Assembly: GCF_015751765.1 (NCBI RefSeq)
Contig: NZ_JADOTX010000001.1
Span: 5,084,001-5,148,000 of the forward strand
From: Micromonospora ureilytica
GTDB lineage: Bacteria > Actinomycetota > Actinomycetes > Mycobacteriales > Micromonosporaceae
DNA length: 64,000 nt
Reading direction: 5' to 3'
In this document: positions 33,082 to 41,778 of the stretch, piece by piece
How the letters are laid out: each line of letters starts with the position of its first letter
How positions within the stretch are numbered: the stretch's first letter is position 1
The notes under the pieces: model-generated
The model's database searches: none
Seen by the model: only the letters and a program-made list of their open reading frames with translations
Told to the model about the DNA's origin: nothing
Position numbers and translations under genes: made by a program

Positions 33082-34051
33082 GGTCCGGTACGAGCTGCTC
33101 GGCATGGATGTCGCCGATCTCCGATTCGCGGTGTCCCCGCTCAACGAGGCGGTGCTGTCCCTGCGGGCTTGGCGCGATCCAGGACGATATCCGCTTCAGT
33201 TGCGCTGGCTACGCACGCTCGAAGCCGTTCGCGGCAGCCTTGACGAGGCCATGCTGCTCGCATTGACGGACGTACGGCTGTGGACACCGGATTTTCTCAA
33301 CCCGCGTCCGCACTCACCGCTGACCCGCTTCGACGACGAACTCGCGAGACTGGCCAGTACCGACCCGGCGGTCATCGAACGAGACCTGCGAGCGGTGCAC
33401 GGTGCGACGCCACTTCCCGAACCACTACAGGGTTCCGCCGCAGAGGTGCTCAATCGGATCATCGACGCGCTCGCCGCGTACTGGCGGTTCTGCTTCGAGC
33501 CGCACTGGCCACGGATGCGGGCGATCCTCGAAGGCGACGTCACGTTCCGAGGACGACAAATCGCCCAGCGGGGTCTCGCCACGATGCTCAGCGGATTGTC
33601 GGACACGGTGCGGCTCGTCGGAAACGTGGTCGAGGTACGGCTGCGCTCGAAGCTCGACTACGCGCGACCGGCCAATGGCGGGCTGACCCTGGTGCCGAGC
33701 CTGTGGACCACCAACGCCTCGACACCCATCTCGGCCGACGAGCCACCGATGATCCTCTATTCCGCGCGTGGCGCGGCGACCCTGTGGGAGCCGCAGGCCC
33801 TGCCCGCACCAGACGGTCTCGCGGGACTTTTGGGCACCACTCGGGCCGGTCTGCTCAGCCATCTCGACACGCCCGCCTCCTCCACCGAATTGGCCGCCCG
33901 CCTCGGCGTCACCCCGACCGCGGTCAATCAGCACCTTCGAGCATTGCGTGCGGGCGGACTGCTGGTCGGCACCCGACACGGCCGATCGGTGCTCTACCGC
34001 CGCTCCGACCTCGGCGACATGTTGGTTACCTCGGCCGCTCCGCATTCGTGA
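33080..34051 (+). CDS. ArsR-type winged-helix regulator with N-terminal DUF5937-like domain
   Basis: A 323-residue transcription factor. The first about 230 residues (MVRYELLGMDVADLRFAVSP, DTVRLVGNVVEVRLRSKLDY) form an actinobacterial sensor-like domain of unknown ligand, often listed as DUF5937. The C-terminal about 80 residues are an ArsR/SmtB-type winged helix: LLSHLDTPASSTELAARLGV, then TPTAVNQHLRALRAGGLLVG and TRHGRSVLYRRSDLGDMLV. No metal-binding Cys pair of classical ArsR is visible, so a small-molecule signal is more likely. It faces the MFS pump gene across 57 bases and probably controls it. Confidence 0.8.
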   Translation: MVRYELLGMDVADLRFAVSPLNEAVLSLRAWRDPGRYPLQLRWLRTLEAVRGSLDEAMLLALTDVRLWTPDFLNPRPHSPLTRFDDELARLASTDPAVIERDLRAVHGATPLPEPLQGSAAEVLNRIIDALAAYWRFCFEPHWPRMRAILEGDVTFRGRQIAQRGLATMLSGLSDTVRLVGNVVEVRLRSKLDYARPANGGLTLVPSLWTTNASTPISADEPPMILYSARGAATLWEPQALPAPDGLAGLLGTTRAGLLSHLDTPASSTELAARLGVTPTAVNQHLRALRAGGLLVGTRHGRSVLYRRSDLGDMLVTSAAPHS

Positions 34052-34109
34052 GGCCCGCACACGCCGGATGGCCGAGAACTACTGCCGAGCCGCAGGAGGA
34101 GCCCAGCCC

Positions 34110-34247
34110 GTGAGCAACCTTCATGCCGCAGAAAAGGTGCGCCGTCAGCTCAGCCAGTTGATCAGCAGCCCATCGGCGCAGCCGTCTCCTCAAGCAATTT
34201 GGAGGCGTTCAACGGCTCTGCTGCCTCACTGCTGCCTCCGGCCGTAG
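34110..34247 (+). CDS. Short open frame with a good ribosome site, doubtful
   Basis: GTG 34110 follows CAGGAGGAG at about 8 bases and opens a 45-codon frame beginning VSNLHAAEKVRRQLSQLISS. The first 20 residues look like a normal helical protein start, while the rest (WRRSTALLPHCC) does not. It may be a 5' remnant, like the stub at 29905, or noncoding. Confidence 0.25.
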   Translation: MSNLHAAEKVRRQLSQLISSPSAQPSPQAIWRRSTALLPHCCLRP

Positions 34248-34306
34248 AAACGCCGTCCCTGAACGGTCTGGACGGGCCCGGAGGACGACTTGTGAGCTGT
34301 GGTGGA

Positions 34307-34344
34307 GCGTTTCCGGCAGAAAGGGACGACCCCCGTCGGGGGGA
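34307..34344. repeat. Dispersed repeat, copy B (matches 29245-29284)
   Basis: GCGTTTCCG (34307-34315) followed by the same 25-base stretch (34320-34344) as in copy A. Here it continues into a full hairpin. Confidence 0.75.
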
Positions 34345-34422
34345 GACGGGGGTCGTCTTAGGTTCGGCTCCGGGGGGGTCGAGCCGAACCACTCAGCGGT
34401 CACGGGGGGTGCAACCGCTGAG
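34325..34422. ncRNA. Array of three adjacent hairpins with G-rich loops
   Basis: Hairpin 1 pairs 34325-34337 with 34345-34357 (13 bp). Hairpin 2 pairs GGTTCGGCTC (34361-34370) with 34381-34390. Hairpin 3 pairs CTCAGCGGT (34392-34400) with 34414-34422. The loops contain runs of 6, 7 and 6 G. Only 1-4 bases separate the hairpins. It could be a structured RNA, a bidirectional terminator block, or a G-quadruplex-forming site. No gene frame explains it. The ncRNA type is a working label. Confidence 0.45.
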
Positions 34423-34539
34423 GGTCTGCCTGTTTCGAGGATGTGAAAGCTCGTCGTACGGACAAGTCTGCCTGAGCGGGCCCGTCACGTCGAGTGGTGC
34501 CGCCTCCACTCACTGCGAAAATCTCCTCGCAGAGTGTGA

Positions 34540-34551
34540 GCGTGATCACGC
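34540..34551. promoter_or_regulatory. Perfect 12-base palindrome GCGTGATCACGC
   Basis: A self-complementary site about 95 bases upstream of the HAD phosphatase gene. It could be an operator for a GntR- or TetR-type protein; chance is possible in GC-rich DNA. Confidence 0.35.
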
Positions 34552-34631
34552 GGAGCGGAGATGGTGCTGCCAGCCCGCAGGTCTGAGGGGTGGCATGACC
34601 CCGGGCACCCGCCGACGATAGACCATCCGGC

Positions 34632-34637
34632 TAGACT
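34632..34637 (+). promoter_or_regulatory. Putative -10 element for a leaderless start
   Basis: TAGACT ends 8 bases before the GTG at 34646, and no ribosome site is present. This points to a leaderless transcript of the HAD phosphatase gene. Confidence 0.5.
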
Positions 34638-34645
34638 TTCGCGCC

Positions 34646-35449
34646 GTGGGCCGAAGTGCCGCTTTCTTCGATCTGGACAAGACCGTCATCGCCAAGTCGA
34701 GCGCCCTGGCGTTCGGCCGTCCGTTCTACCGGGATGGGCTGATCACCCGGCGTGACGTGGTCAAGTCGGCGTACGCGCAGCTGATGTTCCGGCTGGGCGG
34801 CACCGACGAGCAGACCATGGCCCGAACACGGGACTACCTGGCTGCGCTCTGCAAGGGCTGGCCGGTGGAGCAGGTCCGCCAGATCGTCGCGGAGACGCTG
34901 CACGAGCTGATCAACCCCTATGTGTACGCCGAGGCTGCCGCCCTGATCGAGGAGCACCAGGCGGCTGGGCGGGACGTGGTGCTGGTGTCGGCGTCCGGTG
35001 AGGAGATGGTCCGGCCGATCGGCGAGCTGCTCGGGGTGACCGACGTGATCGCCACCCGGATGACGGTGCGGGACGGCAGGTACAGCGGCGAGGTCGAGTT
35101 CTACGCGGCCGGTCCGAGCAAGGTCGAGGCGGTCAGCGAGTTGGCCGCCGCCCGGGACTACGACCTGGCTGATTCGTACGCCTACTCCGACTCGTACAGC
35201 GATCGCCCGCTCTTGGAGTGCGTCGGTCATCCGAGCGTGGTCAACCCGGACCGGCAGTTGCGCAAGTTGGCCTCGGAGAACGCGTGGCCGGTGCTGGAGT
35301 TCCGGCACCCGATCCCGCTGGGCAGGCGCCTGCGGGAACGGCCCGCGGTCCCGGTGGCCGCGGCGGCCCTGGGGGTCGGGGTGGGCGTGGCCATCGGCAT
35401 CGCCTGGTACGGCCGGCACCGTCGCACCCGAGCCGCCACCACTGCCTGA
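34646..35449 (+). CDS. HAD-superfamily IB phosphatase (SerB-like)
   Basis: A 267-residue HAD hydrolase. Motif I is AAFFDLDKTVIAKSSALAFG (DxDxT with the nucleophile Asp). Motif II is VVLVSASGEEMVRPI. Motif III/IV is KVEAVSELAAARDYDLADSY, then AYSDSYSDRPLLECVG. These match the HAD-IB subfamily TIGR01490, related to phosphoserine phosphatase and represented by mycobacterial Rv3661 in the same gene order. The C-terminus has a transmembrane helix (VAAAALGVGVGVAIGIAWYG) followed by basic residues, so the enzyme is membrane-anchored. The substrate is unknown. GTG 34646 is likely a leaderless start. Confidence 0.88.
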   Translation: MGRSAAFFDLDKTVIAKSSALAFGRPFYRDGLITRRDVVKSAYAQLMFRLGGTDEQTMARTRDYLAALCKGWPVEQVRQIVAETLHELINPYVYAEAAALIEEHQAAGRDVVLVSASGEEMVRPIGELLGVTDVIATRMTVRDGRYSGEVEFYAAGPSKVEAVSELAAARDYDLADSYAYSDSYSDRPLLECVGHPSVVNPDRQLRKLASENAWPVLEFRHPIPLGRRLRERPAVPVAAAALGVGVGVAIGIAWYGRHRRTRAATTA

Positions 35450-35467
35450 CTCCACCCGACAAGCCGC

Positions 35468-36214
35468 TCAGGCGGCGGCGAGGATCTCGTCGCCGATGGC
35501 GGTGAGTTGGTCGGTGCCGACCTCGACGGCGGCCATGTAGTGGCGTAGCCAGGAGCGCAGCCCGTCGGGGGTGCCGGTGGCGAAGGCACCGGCCGAGCCG
35601 ACGTACTCGGGCTCCCGCTCGCGGTGCCCCACGTCGACGGGGAGCAGGCCGCGCGGGTCGAGGCCACTGGCGAGCAGCACCAGCCGGGCGGCCCCCCGGG
35701 CCACCACGCCGGACGGCCCGGCGAACGGGCGCAGGTTCAGCAATTCCCCGTGTACGACAGCGGCGAGCACCAACGGTGAGACCTTCGTGCCGCCGGCTAC
35801 GAGGGCGGCCAGCCCGTCCAGCCGGGTGGCGACCACGGGGTCGGCCACCGGGCGGCCCAGCTCGGCTTCCGACACCAGGTCCCGTGCGGCGAGTACGTGC
35901 AGCTTCGCGAGCGCCTGACGGGGCGCCTTCGGCCACAGCTCGCTCAGGCCCGGCAGCGCTCCGGCGACCCGCAGGGCCCCCTGGAGCACCGGGTCGGTGA
36001 CGGTGCCGGCCCGGACCGCCTCGCGCTCGTGCCCGGCCCCCTCAAGAGCCGCGCTGGCCACCGCGGAGCGCAGGCTGACCTCGGCGGCGACCTGCCCACC
36101 GTGCCGGCGCAGCGCCCGGTGCCCGAGCGCCTGGTCGAACCGCTCACGGGCCTGGTCGACGGCGGCGGCGATGTCGGCGAGCGCGAGCAGCGGGGCGAGC
36201 GGGTCGGTGGTCAC
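35468..36214 (-). CDS. Degenerate Fic-fold protein
   Basis: A 248-residue helical protein. The motif [20 protein letters not shown] contains SAALEG (residues 54-59), which fits the Fic inhibitory pattern (S/T)xxxE(G/N). The Fic core is recognisable as [20 protein letters not shown] (about residues 155-174). The canonical HPFxxGNGRxxR has become [12 protein letters not shown]: the catalytic His is Arg, and the Asp/Glu, Asn and first Arg are lost. It should therefore lack AMP-transferase activity. Its position between the HAD phosphatase and acsA is the same as that of hypothetical genes in other actinobacteria. It reads against its neighbours and converges on the HAD gene with a gap of 18 bases. 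The GTG start at 36214 has no strong ribosome site. Confidence 0.65.
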   Translation of the reverse strand: MTTDPLAPLLALADIAAAVDQARERFDQALGHRALRRHGGQVAAEVSLRSAVASAALEGAGHEREAVRAGTVTDPVLQGALRVAGALPGLSELWPKAPRQALAKLHVLAARDLVSEAELGRPVADPVVATRLDGLAALVAGGTKVSPLVLAAVVHGELLNLRPFAGPSGVVARGAARLVLLASGLDPRGLLPVDVGHREREPEYVGSAGAFATGTPDGLRSWLRHYMAAVEVGTDQLTAIGDEILAAA

Positions 36215-36433
36215 CCCGCCACGCTAACGACCCGACCCGAGGCGGCGGGCCGCACCCGCCCGCAACGCGACCGGGACCACCCGACCCGGGGGCGTACCGA
36301 CGGGGACGGGCCGTCGGGCGCGCGGCGGGGGCCACTCGGCGCGACGGACCGGGCAGCCGTGGCCGGTGACAGGCCCCGCGACTACCCTCGTGCCATCGAG
36401 ACCCAGGTCACCCCGAGGATGAGGAGTCACGGC

Positions 36434-38398
<1,965 letters not shown>

Positions 38399-38415
38399 CG
38401 GTAGGCGTACTCATT

Positions 38416-38449
38416 GGAGGGTGGCGGTCCGTGCGGACCGCCACCCTCC
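38416..38449 (+). terminator. Terminator after acsA
   Basis: Perfect 15-base arms GGAGGGTGGCGGTCC (38416-38430) and complement (38435-38449) around gtgc, 18 bases after the acsA stop. Confidence 0.85.
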
Positions 38450-38665
38450 GTCATGTCTTACGGGTACGGTCCGCGCCGCCTCGCCGCTGTCACATCGGTC
38501 GGTCGGGGGAGTCGGGAGAAGCTGAACGGGCACAGGCGTAGATCACCTCTGTCCTTTCGGCGGGTTGTGCTTTAGGTTCACGCAGGTTGGAAGAGTTCGA
38601 CACACATCGCTTCGATGGTCGGCCACGCCAACGTCCTCCTCCCCATGCCCGAGAAACGGAGCGGC

Positions 38666-41461
38666 ATGAACCACAAACCGCAGTCCAGGGCGCGGCGACG
38701 ACTACTCGTCGCGCTGCCCGTCATCGCCCTCGCGGCCACGTCACTGACCGTGAGTGGCAGCGCGGCTGCCCAGACACCGTCCGGCACCCCCCAGGCGGTA
38801 ATCGGTGCCGACGAGCACTACATCAACTACGCCGAGCCCGAGGTGCAGCCGGACACCACCGGCCGTGAGGTGAAGGGCAAGGGTGGCATCTACACCCCTG
38901 CCGCGGAGTCCGCGCGTGCGTTCGACCAGAAGCACGCCCGGGGCAACCCGGTGACCGCACGGCAGCTGGCCAAGGACGAGGCCAAGTCGCTGAAGACCGG
39001 TCAGAACCCCCGCAAGTTCAAGAAGGCCCCGACCACCCAGACGGCGAAGCTGCTGACGCTGCTGGTGGAGTTCAACGACAAGGCCAACGACGACTTCACC
39101 GGTGTGATGGTCCCCAAGACGGTGTTCGAGGACCGCACCTGCGTCCCCGGCACGGTCCAGAACGGCCCGAAGCACAACAAGATCCCGGACCCGGCGCGCC
39201 TGCCCCACGAGGACAACAACTCGATGTGGGTGCCGAACTTCTCGCCGCAGCACTACAACAAGATGCTCTACAGCAAGAAGGGCATCACCGAGCGGGTCCG
39301 CACGGACCTGAAGGGCCCGGACGGCAAGAAGGGCATCGACCTGTCCGGCCGCACCATGCACAACATGTACCTGGAGATGTCCAAGAACGCGTACACGGTC
39401 GACGGGCAGGCCAGCCCATGGATCACCGTGCCGCACTCGGAGGGCTGGTACGCCGCCAACCGCTGCTTCCAGGACGAGACCGGCGCCTGGGTCCCCGGCC
39501 GTGAGCAGTCGATGAACGGCCACCCGGACAACCCGGCCGGCGCGGGCCGTCTGGCGACCGACGCGATCGACGCGCTCGTCGCCAAGGACCCGGCCTTCCC
39601 GTGGGCCGACTACGACATCGAGGACCAGGCCGACCGCGACGGTGACGGCAACGTCTTCGAGCCGGACGGCGTGATCGACCACCTCGTGCTGGTGCACGCC
39701 GGTCAGGGCAAGTCCCGCGGCGGCGGCGCCGAGGGTGTGTACGCCGTCTGGGCGCACTCCTCCACGGTCGCCGGTGGCTACACCATCCCGGGCACCAACC
39801 TCAAGGCGTCGAACTACATCGTGCAGCCGGAGGACGCCGGCGTCGGCGTCTTCGCCCACGAGTTCGGCCACGACCTGGGCCTGCCGGACCTCTACGACAC
39901 GTCCGGCAACGCCGACTCCGACGTGGACTTCTGGGACCTGATGGCCTCGGGCTCGCACTCGGGCGAGATCTTCCAGGCGCTGCCGACGCACATGGGCATC
40001 TGGGACAAGTGGGTGCTCGGTTGGGCCGACCCGCTGACCATCCGCCCCGGGTCGAACCCGCGTGAGGTGAAGCTCGGCCAGACGTCACGCACCCCGATCG
40101 ACTCCGAGGACGGCATCAAGGTCGACCTGCCGGACAAGGTGACGACGCTGGCCACCCCGCACAGCGGCACCAAGATGTGGCACAGCAACAACGACCAGGA
40201 GTGGGCCGACGTCAAGCTGAGCCGCTCGGTCGACGTGCCGGCCGCTGCCGACTCGAAGTTCTGGATGTGGAACAACTACATCATCGAGGAGGACTGGGAC
40301 TACGGCTTCGTCGAGCTCTCGACCGACGGCGGTACGACCTGGACCGAGCAGAAGGTGTACGACGAGACCGGCAAGGTGGTCACCACGCCGGACGGCTACG
40401 CCGACCCGAACGGCCGGATGAACGACTTCGGCGGCAAGAAGTACGGCCTGACCGGCAGCACCGACGGCTGGCGGCACGACTACGTCGACCTGTCGGCGCA
40501 CGCCGGCACGACGGTGCAGCTGCGACTGCGCCAGGCCACCGACGAGGCGTTCGAGGAGCGCAACTGGTTCGTCGACGACTTCTCGGTCACCGGCGGCGGC
40601 GCCACCACCTGGAGCGATGACGTCGAGGGCGGCGCGAACGGCTGGACGGCCACCGGCGGCACCTTCGTCGACACCACCGGCGGCGGCTGGAAGGTCTCCA
40701 GCGGCACCGAGGTGCACGCCCAGTTCTACCTGGCGGAGTGGCGCAACTTCGACGGCTTCGACAAGGGCCTGAAGTACGCCTACGACACCATCTACTCGCA
40801 CGAGGCGTGGAAGGTCGACCGGATCTCCTACAACGCTCCGGGCATGCTGGTCTGGTACCGGGACACCGCGCTCGGCGACGTCAACCACGTCACCGGGCAG
40901 ATGACCGCGCTGCCCAGCTACGGCGCGAAGGGCGGGCTGCTCATCGTCGACTCGCACTTCGACCCGTTGCGGCGTACGGGCGAGGCGGCCGTGAAGGACC
41001 CGTCGGTGACGGACAACCTGCCGAGCCGCCCGCAGTCGTCGAACGCGGCCTTCACGCTGAACCGGACGTACCCGTTCACCGAGTGCCTGGAGGCGGCGGA
41101 CGAGCCGTACAGCGCGTACTGCACGAAGTTCAAGGGACAGGCGCCGGTGAAGGCGTTCACCGACGCCAAGGGCTATTACCCGGGCATCGAGATGCGCGAT
41201 GGCGCTGCCTACGCCCGGGACAACGACGCGTCGGTGGTCCTGCCGTCGCGCGACAACGCGCCGTACACCACCCGGGTCACCAACCCGGACGGCAGCCCCG
41301 CGCCGGAGTTCTACGGCGTGACCCTGGGCGGTGGCGCGATCGTGCTGGGCACCGGTAACCCCGGCGACCAGGGCGTGAACTACGGCGTCTCGCTCACCAT
41401 CAAGAAGGCGGCCGGGGACAACTCGTCCGCCACGATCTACGTGACGCCGGCGAAGAAGTAA
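38666..41461 (+). CDS. Secreted M6 metalloprotease, immune-inhibitor-A type (first of two)
   Basis: A 931-residue exported zinc protease. The signal peptide is RRRLLVALPVIALAATSLTV, with likely cleavage after the SAAA region. The zinc site is GVGVFAHEFGHDLGLPDLYD (HExxH, Glu active, Asp at the +8 region). A calcium-loop-like sequence EDQADRDGDGNVFEPDGVID precedes it. The C-terminal half has jelly-roll-like modules (DYVDLSAHAGTTVQLRLRQA, NWFVDDFSVTGGG) as in InhA of Bacillus. It would degrade extracellular proteins. ATG 38666 has GGAG 5 bases upstream; an in-frame ATG at 38615 is less likely. It is followed by a paralogue, separated by its own terminator. Confidence 0.92.
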   Translation: MNHKPQSRARRRLLVALPVIALAATSLTVSGSAAAQTPSGTPQAVIGADEHYINYAEPEVQPDTTGREVKGKGGIYTPAAESARAFDQKHARGNPVTARQLAKDEAKSLKTGQNPRKFKKAPTTQTAKLLTLLVEFNDKANDDFTGVMVPKTVFEDRTCVPGTVQNGPKHNKIPDPARLPHEDNNSMWVPNFSPQHYNKMLYSKKGITERVRTDLKGPDGKKGIDLSGRTMHNMYLEMSKNAYTVDGQASPWITVPHSEGWYAANRCFQDETGAWVPGREQSMNGHPDNPAGAGRLATDAIDALVAKDPAFPWADYDIEDQADRDGDGNVFEPDGVIDHLVLVHAGQGKSRGGGAEGVYAVWAHSSTVAGGYTIPGTNLKASNYIVQPEDAGVGVFAHEFGHDLGLPDLYDTSGNADSDVDFWDLMASGSHSGEIFQALPTHMGIWDKWVLGWADPLTIRPGSNPREVKLGQTSRTPIDSEDGIKVDLPDKVTTLATPHSGTKMWHSNNDQEWADVKLSRSVDVPAAADSKFWMWNNYIIEEDWDYGFVELSTDGGTTWTEQKVYDETGKVVTTPDGYADPNGRMNDFGGKKYGLTGSTDGWRHDYVDLSAHAGTTVQLRLRQATDEAFEERNWFVDDFSVTGGGATTWSDDVEGGANGWTATGGTFVDTTGGGWKVSSGTEVHAQFYLAEWRNFDGFDKGLKYAYDTIYSHEAWKVDRISYNAPGMLVWYRDTALGDVNHVTGQMTALPSYGAKGGLLIVDSHFDPLRRTGEAAVKDPSVTDNLPSRPQSSNAAFTLNRTYPFTECLEAADEPYSAYCTKFKGQAPVKAFTDAKGYYPGIEMRDGAAYARDNDASVVLPSRDNAPYTTRVTNPDGSPAPEFYGVTLGGGAIVLGTGNPGDQGVNYGVSLTIKKAAGDNSSATIYVTPAKK

Positions 41462-41486
41462 CGGTTTCACGGATCAGGAACTGACG

Positions 41487-41520
41487 GTGGGGCCGGTGGC
41501 GGAGACGCTGCCGGCCCCAC
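41487..41520 (+). terminator. Terminator after the first metalloprotease
   Basis: Arms GTGGGGCCGG (41487-41496) and complement (41511-41520), 26 bases past the stop codon. Confidence 0.7.
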
Positions 41521-41705
41521 TGTCGTATGTGCGATCAGCTTGATCGAAAAATGTCGTTGTATACGTTCGCGTCCGGTCCACGCTGGTCAGCGTGGCTGAT
41601 GAACCGGCGGGGTGTGACGGTGAAAAGCATTCCCAACAAAATCTTGCAACAAATCGACGCGAGCGTCTTCCCACCCGTCCCGCCAGTAACTATGTTCACC
41701 AATGG

Positions 41706-41719
41706 TCCCACTAGTGGGA
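41706..41719. promoter_or_regulatory. Palindrome TCCCACTAGTGGGA upstream of the second metalloprotease
   Basis: A perfect 14-base palindrome 59 bases before the GTG start. Its place suggests an operator or activator site; the cognate protein is unknown. Confidence 0.45.
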
Positions 41720-41778
41720 TCGATCTCCCACCGGCCTGTACCCCCGTTGGGCCGGTTCCCTCACACCGGAGGTACCAC

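Larger units (their letters stand above)
34052..34645. other. Long intergenic region with hairpins, end of the accessory stretch
   Basis: 594 bases without a confident gene. A short open frame with a good ribosome site begins at 34110. The region also holds repeat copy B, the three G-loop hairpins (34325-34422), a TGCGA/TCGCA hairpin near 34516-34534, and the palindrome at 34540-34551. I found no tRNA cloverleaf. Confidence 0.6.
41462..41778. other. Intergenic region between the two metalloproteases
   Basis: A 317-base gap with the terminator of the first gene (41487-41520), AT-richer promoter-like sequence around 41540-41560 (TTGTATACG), and a perfect 14-base palindrome at 41706-41719. Confidence 0.6.

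Noticed and set aside
34199-34621. A 140-codon forward frame through the hairpin array
   Set aside because: It runs across three perfect hairpins, has no ribosome site and shows no protein-like pattern.
34400-34640. Possible tRNA or tmRNA as an integration site
   Set aside because: No cloverleaf with a proper T-loop and acceptor stem could be drawn; only simple hairpins.
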